A DNA stretch of 64,000 nt from Callipepla californica brunnescens (lineage: Eukaryota; Chordata; Aves; Galliformes; Odontophoridae). Both the position numbers and the translations under genes were made by a program. The notes below the pieces were generated by a model, which made no database searches, was not told the DNA's origin, and worked only from the letters and a program-made list of their open reading frames with translations. Shown piece by piece: positions 26,701-38,900 of this stretch. The stretch spans positions 5,953,775 to 6,017,774 of the forward strand of contig JALIRH010000008.1 in the NCBI GenBank assembly GCA_023055505.1, read 5' to 3'. How positions within the stretch are numbered: position 1 is the stretch's first letter; the number at the start of each line of letters is the position of its first letter.

Positions 26701-29700
26701 GCATAAGTCGATGAGTTTAGCAAATGTAAGTATGAAAAAAAAATAATTTAACTCATCACTAAAGCTTTTGTGATATTCGGGCTAGTCTTGCAATGGTAAA
26801 AACACTTAGGTTTGAAGCTACTGATGCTGATAAATCAATAATTTTATATGTTGTACATGCAAAAATGATAAGGATTAACATCACGTATCAGACGCCTTTA
26901 GTTTAGGCTTTTATTTTCATTTAATATTATTCCCATGTTGGCATGACAGAGATCTTGTTGAAAACTGCTTTAAAAAAATTAAAAATAAACCTAATTTATC
27001 AAAATTACCCAAATACAAACTCAGACTGTAGTATAAATCCCTGGAAATGAAAATTGATAATGAAAATGCCTGCAGAAATTGAATTATCCACCATAAAGAG
27101 TAGTGTAATCATTCTGCGTGAAGGAAGCAGAAGCACTTACTCCTCCTACAGGCCACGGATCTCCACTGCTGTTAACACCTCAGGATGCACATTTCACATC
27201 CCAATACCACTTCCTCCTTTGCTGTTTGCCTTCCACTGGTTTCCCCATCTTTACTGTCTACCCCACAACAAAAGACAAAACCCACATCAAAAGCAACCGC
27301 CAACACAAAGCAAATAAATTTGGTATAACACTCAAGCCGTTCAGTGCGTTTGCAAAGATACATTTATCCATCACAAAGCAGATCCAAACCAGACGTTCAA
27401 TTCACATGACCAACTCGAGCTCCAACACACTAAATATCTGGAAATCAGCAAAGGATCCACATTCTTTGACAAACAGCCCAAATAGGATTTAAAAGACTGT
27501 ACAAGCAAACCAAGCATTTACACATTCATCTCTCGACACTCCATGAACATCCTTTTTTCACTCCAAAAGTAGAAGAATTCTACCCACTGACCCTCTGATA
27601 TATTTTACTGCACTAAAAGCTTTAAGCAGAAGTATAATCACAACACAGAAAAGACGATAGCAGGCACCTATTTTTAGAAAAACCTACAAGCCCTACAAGT
27701 TGCACTGGCTGCATGCATTGTTGTACAACCTATTTGAGCTAAAGCAGATCCTTATGCTCTGATCACTTATGGTTTTCCCCAAGCTAAGTGACATAGGCAG
27801 AGAATTCATTGTGAAAACATTTGCAACATTCTCAGTTGCATATGCCGAGGAAAGTCAAAATCAAATTCCCTAGAACAAAAGGTAAAGGAAAGGTGCTCCT
27901 CAGTAATTTATCTTTCTAGTTTGAATGTTTTAATCATTCCTGGAAGCTTTTTGTTAAAAGAGCCTATGTACAGCAATCACAACATTTTCCTTCCTCAGAG
28001 GCCAGAATTAACCATTCCAGTCAGGCCCTTTTTGGGGTCACTATATCAAAAAAAACCCAAGAAAACAGAACCACACAGACAAGACAAACAAAGCAAAAGG
28101 AACTGGAGCAAAATAAATCACAAGCTTTATTCATAACCTTAGCTTTAATTTGCTCTCTAATCTGCTGGTGCAAATTTGTTTTCCATCACAGAAGAGAGTA
28201 AACTTGTCTCTATCCTCAGAATTCAAATTCCATCCTCCCAGCAAAGACCTGCCACGTTTTAAAGCAACATGTTGAATACAAATGAGGCACAGAAATTGCC
28301 ATTTGTAAACATTCATTACTAAATCTTTCAGTGTTTTTTCCACAAAACAAACAAACAAAAAAGGTTTGATGATTATTTGACTTTGTTCAACATCACTGAA
28401 TTGCCTCACATAACACAAAAGCTTCACTTAATAGCATTTACATAGACAGAAAACCACAGAAAATATAACTAAAGACTAAAAAGTTAAATTTAGTTTTCTG
28501 TAGGGGTTTTTTTTACACCTGAAGGTTAGAGATCCTATTAGCAGTATCACCACTGGACGAGTCAGCTTCCTGCCCTGCTGCTCCTGCAATGCACAGCAGG
28601 AGTACCTGACACCTGTGTTATCACTCTTTCTTCTGACAGTGGTACCCAGTTTGATGCCAGCACCAGAGCTCCACCAAGCAAAACCAGGAGCCAGCTTGTG
28701 CCTGCTGACTTCTCAGTTGAAAAGCAATGGGCCCGAGGCAGGGCAAGTTTACGTTATGCACCTCTCCCTGATAGGTCTGCCAGACTCTGATGAGATGCAG
28801 GCAATCACTTCTTCCAGGAATTTCAGCTAGACACACTGTTTTACAGTACCACTTCACCTCATCAGTGGGTTTAATCACAAACTGAACCAGGCTGTTTTTC
28901 AGCTCACACAGTGCTCTCATATCCAGACTGTGAACAAATATCACCGTAAACACACCTCCCTAAAATAGTTAAAACTTATTTATGCTTTGATCCTTAATAA
29001 AGCGGCACACACACCAATTCACTTTCTAATTAGCTACGCTAACAGTCATTATTACAAGTCATAGTGGATTAAGTAAGCACCCACAAATATATTTTGCAAC
29101 ATTGTGACACATATGCTTCAAAACCCATTAACAATAACTCAAAAGACAATCTGCAAAATGAACTGGACATGCAGACACTGTTTGCCTAGCAAAGGAGCCC
29201 AAAAATTCAACAGAAAAAAACTGAAGAACCAGAAAATGGGAAAATATTGCCATACACAGCTGAAAAACTGACGAATGAGCAAATTTGGAAATAGCCAAAA
29301 TCATTAGCAATACTAAAATAACTGGATAACTTTAAGTAAGACTTACTCTAATAACGTTGACTGTAAGTGTGGTTACATCATTGAATTACTGTGAAATTAA
29401 GCTCCTTTGAAGAAAGACAGATAAGTAAAAGTTCTTGTTTTATAAAATGGCATTTCCTGCTCTAAAGCAAATTCATTGTAGGACACAGCTATATCTAGAC
29501 ATCAAAGCAATGTACTTACTCATATAGTCACAACATTCTTATTCATAGAGCAACAGCATTTAAGACATTAACTGTTATCATTATTAATCTCTAAACTGTT
29601 ACATGACAAACACCTGAACCAAGGCAGAGAAAAAAAGCACAACTTGTGCACGATATAAAATTTCTTGGTACTAAAGCATGTCTTCAGCCACTGTCCCTCC

Positions 29701-31899
29701 AGGAAATGAACATACAAATTGTTGCTGGTGGAGAACCCTGTCCCCTGACGTGATGAGTAGGACACTTCTGCTGTCTGGCTTCTCAACTACCCAGTCTTTC
29801 AATGCTGGCATGATTTTGGTGGGCTTGCCTAAATCACTGAATTTCAAGACCACAGGATAACACCACTGGTCTCTAATGGTAACTACCATTGCCGTTGGTG
29901 TGGGGAACAGAACAATTAATTATCAGATAATGCAAAGTATAAAGGCTTTATTGGAAACCACTGCACTGGGTGCCCTTTGCCCACCCTTCGAATACTGTGA
30001 ACATGTCACGTCTTCAAGACATCTGCTTTTTAAGAACTGAAGACAACCACTAAGGCAACTGTGATTTTCAGAGGTTTTTCTATGAATATTATTTCCTTTT
30101 CTTTTTTTCTTAATCAGCATCAAACGTTAGCATCTGTATTGTGATCGTGTTAATCAGAAAACACAATACTTAATCCAGTCAGTATTCAGAATTTTCTCTC
30201 CCAGAAGCTTTTCATTGTTCAGGTATTTTGATCCTTGTAATTTACTGTCCAACTGGCTGCAGTTAACTAAGTCCTGATGTAATAAAACCATGTGTACGTA
30301 ACCTCTCAAAGCATTCCAACAGTAAGTTCATACTTGCCAATGAATAAAAGTCCACTTAGAAAAGTTTACAGGCTCAATTTAATCACATTTTAAAACACCA
30401 CACAACCTGCAAGTTTACATTGGTACAGACAATGAATTTTCTTGCACAGGAACCACCCCGAGGCCGTGCTATTGTGACTGCCGAGTTGCAGAAGTAACAG
30501 TAAACTTTGTTTAAAAAATACGTTCACACAGATCCCCAAGGGTTAAAAATGTTACAAATACAGGCACTTACGTTACCAGTAAGAATAAACTCAGGGTGTT
30601 AGTTTATCATCCCACATCTTTATAGTTTCACTCAGTTCTCCTGTTATCCCAAACAAAGAGCTGCAACCTTCCCTTAGTCTGAAAGTAGGGGCACAGACAT
30701 TGCAGCAGGAGGCAAACAGAGCACGGCTGCTAACCAGAATGAACCATACTCATTTCTTCAGCTTAAAGTACACACATGCACTTTCATGCTGACTGACTTG
30801 AAGCTACTAATGCAGCTGAACATCAACTAGAAACAGAGATGCATCTAGAGCAAGCAAGAGCAACAAAATGCTGAACCAGCTTCTGAAAGCATCTTTCTCC
30901 AGAGCACAGAAAAACATACTGTAAGATAATAATTTAGGGAAAACAGTTAGTTACAGTAACAGTGACTCAAGTTACTTAAAATTAATTTCCATTACCATTA
31001 TATTCAATGCTTCCACGTGCGCAGTCAGGATAATCAGGGTTGAGAACTCTCCTTCTTTCTTTCTCTTACTGGCAATCTGTTTTGCCTGCAAAGGTGACAG
31101 ATATTGGCCTATTTTGTTTTATTTTTACAACTAACTTGGGTATGGAGGGAAATGAACTAAGGATTTCTAGCCCCCACAGGCAACATTTTCACATTTTATG
31201 TGTTTTGTGGGACTTTGTTATCCTTTTTCCATATTCTAACCCCTGCATGGCTTGACACTGGTGCATAGTTACACTCATTTTTATGTGTTCTGTAAGATTT
31301 ACCAGCACGCTGTTCTCTCCATCCAGGTAAGTCACAGGACAGCTTATAAAGGCAGACCTAACATTCCCAAGGTACCGTTCTTGCCTCTCCAAAGTTTGAT
31401 ATTTATGTTGTTATCGTTACATTTTTTCTCTAATCAAGCACTGGTACTGCCAATCTGTAGTAACACAGCCACACTGCCCTGAAGGTATTAGCAAATGGTT
31501 CTAAGGGGAAAGTAGATCTCCTAAAAGAGTAATATTGAAAGTCTCAAAGCATTTATTCTGTCTTTGTAGTCCTGATGTTTCGCTTCCCTAGCCCAGTTCT
31601 CACTGTAGTTTGTTTTTCTCTGAAATGAATGTAAGTATAAAGAAATGATGAATTAAGCTCTTGGTGAAGTAAGCAGAAAGGAATATGAACATAAGAAAGA
31701 AGCATTTTCAGTGGGATATATTCCACAAATCAGCCTGTCACCAGTTGAGATATTCCAGTTATACCAAACACACTGATAGAACTCTGAAAGCACTGAAAAG
31801 CAACCAGTGGTTATTTTCTGCTGGTAGTATAAGCACAAGCACCGTATGCTTCCTAAGGAAGTCTAATGTAAGGTGACAATATGCACATCTAGAAGGTTT
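23755..31899. other. Unique non-coding sequence
   Basis: I see no gene. Plus-strand A+C richness is marked around 27240-27310 and 28050-28090. Two stretches are somewhat less AT-rich and carry minus-strand frames of 110 codons (28621-28953) and 72 codons (29671-29889). Neither translation matches a family I recognise, and the surrounding frames are not conserved-looking. Splice-donor-like words occur (for example near 25608 on the minus strand) without a convincing paired acceptor. Confidence 0.5.
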
Positions 31900-31928
31900 A
31901 AAAAAAAAAAAAAAGAGAAAAAAAAAAA
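31900..31928. repeat. A-rich low-complexity tract
   Basis: Two long A runs are separated by GAG. There is no associated retroposon body. Confidence 0.8.
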
Positions 31929-33899
31929 GCTCATTTAATTTTTGGCAATCCATTCAGATAGCATTTACTCCAGGGAAAAGGAGATCACACCTGGCCACAA
32001 AAGCAGAAACATCTGCTGAACTCATGAACGATTGGATTAGCTCTGCCCCAGGAAGCCAACCTGATGCACATACACTTTTACAGAGCTTAGCTGCATAGCA
32101 AAAGCCAGAGAAGTCGTGCTGAAATAGCTTCCCATTAGAAACAAAGAGGTGAGGAGGGAAGCATGCTTAAATGCTGAGGGCAGGCTCCTTCCACAAACTA
32201 CCGCATAGTTTGTCTTAGACACCACACTTGAGCTGTAAGCCTAGCATGCAGATAAACTCCAAGAATTCAGGGAACTCTTCCATTCCATTCTGAAGATAGC
32301 TAAGAATTATGTTCTCTCTATTTAATATTCTTAAGCCACTAAGCACTTTCACAGGATCTTCTTACCTCTCAGGTGAGTCTCTGTTCCCAAAGTAGGGGGA
32401 GAAAGCAGTGGCGAGTACAGGAAAAACATTTCAGATAGGGAACTTTAAGTCAGTATCTTGCAGTCGTGCAGATAAAATTGACAGCATTTTCATCTGAAAT
32501 ACTGCTTCTTTATCAGGCCTAATTCTACATTAGATCTAAAGAATTCACTCACTGCATCTGCTCAGCCTGTACCAGACTAGGAAAAAGTGCAAGATTTAAA
32601 TCATCTTCTGTAGTAAACTCAGTTAACCTCCTTGACAGAGTTAAGAGTTGGATGTCATGGTCCTTTTCAATCCATCAGGGCTGTTCTGGTTTCCTTCTTT
32701 TGTATGTCAGACAGGGAAGCAGCCATCTTTAATTTATGTTCACATATTAATAACATTTAAACACATTGCTATTTCTACCTAATTTACTTTGAAGAATGAC
32801 ATTTTCAGACAAAACGTAATAAAAAATTCTACATTCATCAGTAATTACTGAGACTGAAGCTAGGTAAAATTTTAACTGATTCTTTGAAAGCTGAGACAGG
32901 AGAAGGCATGGACCAACCTTTCCATAGGTATTAACCTCACCACCAACACGTTCCAGGTGAAAGCCACATTATGTCACAATATAAACAATCACTGGGCTAA
33001 TTCCAAGATCAGCTTTTTCACAGCTGTGAATAGGCAAAGAGCAACACAAAAATGCTCAAGAAGCCCATAGCAAAGCAGAATTTGAGATTCATCAGCAAAG
33101 CACAAAAGGACTGTATCTTGAGAACAGTAATTACAACAGAGCTGAAACACACTGAGTGTGATGAATTGTTCTAGTTAGACGCTCAGGAACATCATACATT
33201 TGCAGATAAGTCTTCAGAAAGCCAGAATGCTGACAAAGTTATCTATGCTCTACACAGGAAACACAATTTCACTATAAATTCCTCCTTAACTATAAATGCT
33301 ATATAGGGGGATGTAGTACACTGAAAAGGATCAGTCCTAATGCTACAGTCAGAATGCCATGTTCCAACTTCAGGGCAGTTGGTTTCATACAGAGAAGATC
33401 TCATCTAACTACAGTTATTCCTACTTCGGCATGTAAGAGAAAACAAACCCTTTTTCTCCTGTACTGATACAGTACTCTTTGTTCAAGAACATATAAATTC
33501 TCAATGTAAATATCTACAAATTCTCAAGTTTCTAAACCAGTAGATCCTACCTACATCTATGGTTTCTGTTAATACATACCTAACTTTGGGCCACTGGATA
33601 GATAGTCTTCCCACACTCAACCACATATCCTCACACCACTCACAGTTGCCTGAGATAACCTCCAACTCCCTGTAAAATTTTTAATATTGCCAAAAAATCC
33701 CTGCAAGAAAGAAACAAGCCAGACCCCAAAGGAGTTAGCACACGTGCCCTAAAAAAGTGAAGATCAAAATCAGCCGCTACTTCCAGATTCTCCGAGCAGG
33801 GCCCCCTCACCTACTATTCTTCAAAGTCAGCAGACAATGGATTACCAAGAATGATATCACAACAAAGAAGCAGGAGCAAACAGAACAAAATTTTGGGAA
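31929..33899. other. Unique non-coding sequence
   Basis: I see no gene. Near 32645-32680 the text is vaguely reminiscent of a CR1 3' end on the plus strand ('gagttggatgtcatggtcc'), but the match is too weak to annotate. A plus-strand CTCAG|GTGAGT splice-donor word occurs at about 32372. Confidence 0.5.
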
Positions 33900-34080
33900 A
33901 AGATGGTTCTTCCTCACGTGTGTTCCAGTTTTTGCCTGTTCTACATTGTCCTGCTGCTGGGCATCACCAAAATGAGCCCCAACCACCTGTCACCTGCACT
34001 TAATATATTTATAGGTGTTGATAAGATCCCCCCTTAGTCTTCTCTTCTCCAGACGGAACAGGCTGAACAAAGCAACCTAA
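33900..34080 (-). mobile_element. CR1 LINE, internal fragment
   Basis: The plus strand carries the reverse complement of the CR1 3'-proximal region: 'agatggttcttcctcacgtg', then a segment with 'gtcctgctgctgggcatcac', then 'gataagatcccccctta', then 'gtcttctcttctccagac', then 'ggaacaggctgaacaaag'. The order and spacing follow the family. The 3' terminal portion (normally at lower coordinates here) is not recognisable in the preceding DNA, so this is an internal piece rather than a simple 5'-truncated copy. Confidence 0.88.
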
Positions 34081-36755
34081 TAAATAGCAGTAATCAGGGG
34101 CAAGTAGCCATGACACGGCACTGAGACAGCACATCCATTATTTCCCCTAACACACATGCAATGCTCCACAATTATTACTGCCTTACTATCAGCGCATTCA
34201 CAGCAAAATATTAACAGCACACCTGCTTCATTAAAGTTATCAAGTACAGAGACTATAAAACTTAACAGTTCTGTGAAAATAGCTGTTGTTTTTGAAATGC
34301 ACCTTGAGGCACCATACCAACTGCCTTTCCTTTCCGCCATGGAAAGGAAATAGTTACTAAAAACTTGCTAGCTTAACAGCCTTTAAACACAGCTAGCTTT
34401 AATTTCAGTGACAAACTGATCTCCAATAAATACACCGTGGTTTTCCTAAGGACACTATTGTTTCTTTGATAAAATAGCACAAGTTTGATGCTTATTTTAG
34501 AAGTGAGTAAGGAAGATGTTTCTCAGTGCTGAGCCACAGACAGCTCAGAATTATGTATTTAATTCCCTTAGTTCTACTGAATGAACACAACCAACTGAAT
34601 TGCATGGATTTAGCATAAATTTATGCAGCAGAGACAAGGCAGTCAGCAGGCTGGATTACTTATCTCCTATCTCAGAGTAAGAGGAACAAGGATCACCAGC
34701 AACCATAGGAATGCCAAACAGATGAGGTTCTGTCAGTCCATTAGGAACGTTCACTTTAAGATGCTTATCAGAAGACAGAGATAAGGATGCTTACTGAGGA
34801 ACAAGAGAACACAACCAAAAAAGGCCAAAAGCCCAAACCAAAGAAAAAATCCACCGACTTATTTCCTTCTACTGCAAAAACCCCAGAGGCCACTGAGCAC
34901 TGATAACTTTGAAGGCATCCACAATCCAATCCTAGACAGCTCTGAATCAGAGACATGTAAAGATGACAGAGATTACTCTGTTCAATTTATACCTCTTTCA
35001 CAGAATGTACTAATGAATTTAGAGACCATGGTTGGTGAAATCAATTCTGGTTTTACATTTCCATAACAAAACCTCTGAGGGAACATCCAGTAGTCTGCTT
35101 TCTAGATGTCCCACGTTCCTGAGTACCATTTCCAGAAGTAATTTTGGTACTTTATTCCCCACCATCTCTTTGATTTTCAGAAGCCTTTTAGGGCATTTCT
35201 AGAAGCATTTGAAGTGAATCACAAATAATCACTGCTGCAATTACTGCCTCTTCAATTTTGCTTCTTGTTCAGAAGGGTAACTTGAACTCAGGACTCAGCT
35301 CTTAGACTGGCTTGCAGGATCAGTCCTGCAAGACCTGGACATAAGAATCGGAACATACATTCATTTACAAATTAGCTGTACTGTAGTTCTGGGGAGAATA
35401 AACAAATTCTTAGAATTCAGTACACTTTGTTGCCAGTCTTGACAGAAACTGTGCTTTGAGCACTTCACCATCCCTGAAGTGACAGAATACTCTTAAAAGT
35501 ACATTGGGCTGAATTAACTTTAAAGAAACAGTCATATCCTTGATGTAGATCAACATCTTTTCTAAAAGCAAAAGGTATTGTACAGCAGAGGTCAGGAACT
35601 CTGCTGCAGGCAGGTGCTGAGCTATCCCTTTGTTCCACTCACTGACAAGGTCATATTTTTTAGCACTGACTAGCTGTTACTGAGCTGACAAAGCAAAGCA
35701 ACCAATTCAAGTAAGAATAATGTATCTACTTAGTAGCAGTCTAAAGTAGCACCTGCATCTGAAATGGGCGCATTTTTCCAGGCCAAATTAAGACAACTGT
35801 GTATTCTTAAACGTTAAAATTAATCTTATTAAAAATCATTTTAATGGCTGGTGGTAACAAGGGAAGTCAAAGTCAGAGTGGAATACTGAGAATATTCGGA
35901 ATATTTAGAGTAACAACTGCTTTGCATGATGAAAATACCAGTAAATTAAGTGAAATTGAAGTGTGCTTTTGTGACTGACACCCAAGGCCAGCTGCAGAAA
36001 GCCCACAGGATGTTTGTAGGACATCTTCTCACCTTTATGAACGATCTTTCCAGTCAAAACCATATATATCTGCTATCCCAATGTGATTATCATGTGAATA
36101 TGCAAAATAATTACAGCCTAATGCTAAATCAGCAGACATCAAACTTCAGGAATCATAACAAATTTCTTTATCCCACCTCACAAACTACACCTTATCTGTG
36201 GAACTATGAATATTTCATCAGGTACCATTTTCAGAAGTGACTGTTTTACTTCCATTAATTTTTCCTATATTCTGCTTTCTAAAGCTCTTTTCAATCTGAA
36301 CTCTGAGATATTTTTGGAATAAATAAACACGTTGTAATTGTCTACATGTTCCAAGAGGTAATTTGTTTGAAATCCAAAACTTTCACATATTTTTGTCTGC
36401 AAATATTCATTCATAATTCATACATCCCTGGCACTTAATAGACAAGATTTCAGTAGCTCTGTTCACAAATGGTAATAACTTGGGCCAAAAATAACATTTT
36501 GCAGGTAGTTCCCTGGACATAAATAGATGTATGAGATTACCACTGTCTTAATTACTACACAGTTTATAGTTGCTCAGCTCCACACCCACACACTCTTACA
36601 ATCACCTGTAGATAGACACCAGAGCCACCACGGCCATCTCACCACTGATAACAGCAAATGTTTACTTTTTGAAGAACTTAAAACATAAGGGTATCAAAAT
36701 GGCTCAAGAAGTTGCACTGCTTCACAAAAGCACACAGTTTCAGGTGCATTCTGGA
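34081..36755. other. Unique non-coding sequence
   Basis: I see no gene. A compact hairpin lies at 35311-35332: 9-bp arms CTTGCAGGA and TCCTGCAAG with loop TCAG. The 96-codon plus-strand frame at 35950-36240 has no recognisable domain. Confidence 0.55.
35311..35332. repeat. Short perfect hairpin, 9-bp arms
   Basis: CTTGCAGGA (35311-35319) and TCCTGCAAG (35324-35332) are exact reverse complements around TCAG. An inverted repeat of this size is expected a few times by chance in a window this long. Confidence 0.7.
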
Positions 36756-36777
36756 AAACAAACAAACAAACAAAAAC
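36756..36777. repeat. (CAAA)n microsatellite
   Basis: About five tetranucleotide units of ACAA/CAAA lie shortly before the mariner end. Confidence 0.8.
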
Positions 36778-36816
36778 CAGAAGAAATTCTGCAGATTTCT
36801 ATATAATTAATTTTTA

Positions 36817-36910
36817 TGAGGCTGCTCTGAAAGTAATGCCTCCTTTGTTATGATGTTGGCTCACCATGCCCAAACTGATGCTGCTGGGACAGTGGTAGAA
36901 AAATATCCAC
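36817..36910 (+). mobile_element. Mariner (Galluhop-like) terminal fragment
   Basis: Just after a TA, the sequence 'gaggctgctctgaaagtaat' followed by 'gcctcctttgttatgatgtt' and 'ggctcaccatgccc' matches my memory of the end of the chicken Galluhop/Mariner1_GG element, a Tc1/mariner DNA transposon. Similarity continues weakly through 'gatgctgctgggacagtggt' to about 36900. The matching opposite end (ggaggcattactttcagagc) is not visible nearby, and the interior runs into a TG repeat, so only one end survives. There is no transposase frame. Confidence 0.75.
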
Positions 36911-36946
36911 TGTGTGCTTTTGTGTGTGTGTCTGTGTGTGTGTGCA
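36911..36946. repeat. (TG)n microsatellite
   Basis: TG units interrupted by 'cttt' and 'tc' directly follow the mariner fragment. Confidence 0.9.
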
Positions 36947-37499
36947 CATGCATCTCGGAATAGTCACACTGACAGCTGAGTTATATCATCTCTGTGCCAT
37001 GTAAAATCAATGGCTCTTTACACACAACATCGCTATGTAGTTCTGCATTACAGCTCTTAAACGGTAGGCTTTAAGATGGAAACTCAGGGGAAGCTTCCAA
37101 AGGCTTTATCATCAGCTTTAACAGGCATCGGGCTTTTCTCCATCAGAAGATATGCCTAGATAGACAAAACTACAACATTTGTGATGAGGTACATATGCTT
37201 GTAAAATACCTATGTGGCTATTCTCCATTTGAATTAAAGGTCTTTTAAAATTAATCCGAATCAGAGGGACCCGCTTTCATTTAATTAACAGTCAGAATGA
37301 TTCAATCAGCTCCCTGAACTGACGTGCCTCATATAGATCTGACGCTGCAGTCCCACCTGAGTACCAGCTTGGACTCCTGGAGACATCTCTATCAATTGGA
37401 AGTGGAAATCAAAAGCATATTCCTGTCGAAACTGGAAGCCCTCCCCAGCGAAGCCACACCTGACACACCTGTGGGCACACACCGGGCTGTTACCCACAG
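36947..37499. other. Unique sequence flanking the CpG-dense patch
   Basis: I see no gene and no further mariner similarity. The last 150 bp grade into GC-richer DNA. Confidence 0.5.
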
Positions 37500-37650
37500 G
37501 GATGCAGAAAAGACTTTCTTCCGCGGCACGCGGACACGAGCACGGCGCTTTCCCGCCTTTTTCCGCAGCGCCGCTCCCTGACGGAGCAGCGCAGCGCCCG
37601 CCGAGAGCCGGCGGCCGCAGTGGGCCTTCATCTCTCCGCTTCCCGCCACC
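37500..37650. promoter_or_regulatory. Compact CpG-dense patch with E2F-like motifs
   Basis: About 21 CpG dinucleotides occur in roughly 150 bp, in a window otherwise strongly CpG-depleted. Motifs include TTTCCCGCC (37549-37557) and CTTCCCGCC (37639-37647), both close to the E2F consensus TTTSSCGC, plus CCGCGG and GGCGGCCGC words. This is the composition of a small unmethylated CpG island or promoter core, though shorter than the usual island thresholds. Frames are open across it on both strands (minus 37392-37715, plus 37502-37684), as expected of GC-rich DNA. A minus-strand reading has an ATG near 37631 and a moderate GTAACA donor near 37491. No encoded protein is recognised. It could be an alternative promoter, a lncRNA start, or a GC-rich repeat remnant. 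Confidence 0.45.
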
Positions 37651-38714
37651 TCCAGGCTGGAGACGCTGTATTTGGTGGAAATAAAATGAATCTCATTTTT
37701 ATTAACAAGCACCAAGGGCTCGAGACTTCTATCTAGTTTGAAATGCTAATAACACCGTGCTAGAAGTGGTCTGGACGTCAGCAAATAGCTGAAGGGGCAA
37801 CATAATGACCAACAACGATACGGGTTGTTGGCTTGGTGGGTTTTGTTTGTTTGTTTCCTTTGACGCCTTCCAAGCATTTAAAACAATCTAACATTCTGAT
37901 TCCTGAAAAGTGCAGCATAGTTCAGGTGTCCAAATTCAGAATCGGGACACACTTCTTAACAAGACACTTCATACAGGAGTTAAGACAGAGGAAATTTGTT
38001 CATGCTGTCTAGAAATACCATAACAATTCCATACATTTAACAGGCAAGCACTACATTTCCCATTCCAATTAGTAAACAAAATAGGCACAATTAGGATTAC
38101 AGAATTTAAAAGCTTACAATTCCATGCTAGTCAACCTCCAGATGTTTGTTCAGTTGCCACTCATGACGCAATAATATATTTTAAACAGAACTCAACATGA
38201 ATCCATGATTCTGTGATTATAAATACAACTTAGAAATGCATTTACATTTAATTTTAAATCAAATTTGAATTTAAGTTTAATTCACACACAGCTAACAGCT
38301 CTGACAGCATGTCAGAACCAAGAGCAAGAGGAATCCAGACCGTCTCAAATCTGAAGCTTCACAACGTAGTACCAGTTAAAAGGAAATATCCAAGTGATCT
38401 TGATTTGGAAGCTTATAATAATCCACGGAGAAAGACTTGCATACCAGTTTTCTTATATTTGCCCTTTTGAAGTTATTCAGTGCATTTATCAGAACAAAAA
38501 ATCATTATTTGTCCTTACTCTTCACTACACGTTATTTTTGAGAGCAAACAGATTTGAATACTTCCCATATGCAAAAGGCATTTGGTGTTAACAGAAGACA
38601 AGACAGCTTTGGGGATGGGGAGGAAGAATAAACTTTGCAATTTGTTGCACTGAAAATGAATAGAAATAATATCCCTGAAATAGCAATAACAATTTCCTTA
38701 GAAAGAATAATAAC
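37651..38714. other. Unique non-coding sequence
   Basis: I see no gene. It contains a short hairpin at 37809-37831 (CCAACAAC / GTTGTTGG, 7-nt loop) and a small TTTG run near 37842-37857. Confidence 0.5.
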
Positions 38715-38900
38715 CCACTGAGAGGGTGGTGAGTTGCCGGCACACGCGGCCCAGAGAAGCTGTGAATGCCTCATCCCTGGAGGTGTTCAGGGCTGGGTTA
38801 GATGGGGCCCTGGGCAGCCTGGGCTGGTGCCCGATCTAGTGAGTAGCAACCCTGCCTGCAGCAGGAGGTGGGAACTAGATGATCCTTAAGATTCTGAAAA
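38715..38900 (+). mobile_element. CR1 LINE, 3' end fragment
   Basis: The plus strand reads directly as CR1 3' text: 'gcggcccagagaagctgtga', then 'catccctggaggtgttcagg', then 'gctgggttagatggggccct', then 'gggcagcctgggctggt', and near the end 'gggaactagatgatccttaa' and 'gattctga'. It is about 185 bp and 5'-truncated. The terminal ATTCTATG repeats have decayed to a single gattctga. It has the opposite orientation to the four CR1 pieces at lower coordinates. Confidence 0.93.

Noticed and set aside
28621..28953. 110-codon minus-strand frame in a moderately GC-rich segment
   Set aside because: Some stretches look protein-like, but no family is recognised and several frames of this size are expected by chance.
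32355..32372. Possible 18-nt plus-strand microexon between ttcacag and GTGAGT
   Set aside because: Both splice words are good, but an isolated microexon cannot be supported without neighbouring exons, and the base skew favours minus-strand transcription.
32640..32690. Weak resemblance to a plus-strand CR1 3' end
   Set aside because: Only a few short words match and the terminal repeat is missing. An alignment would be needed.
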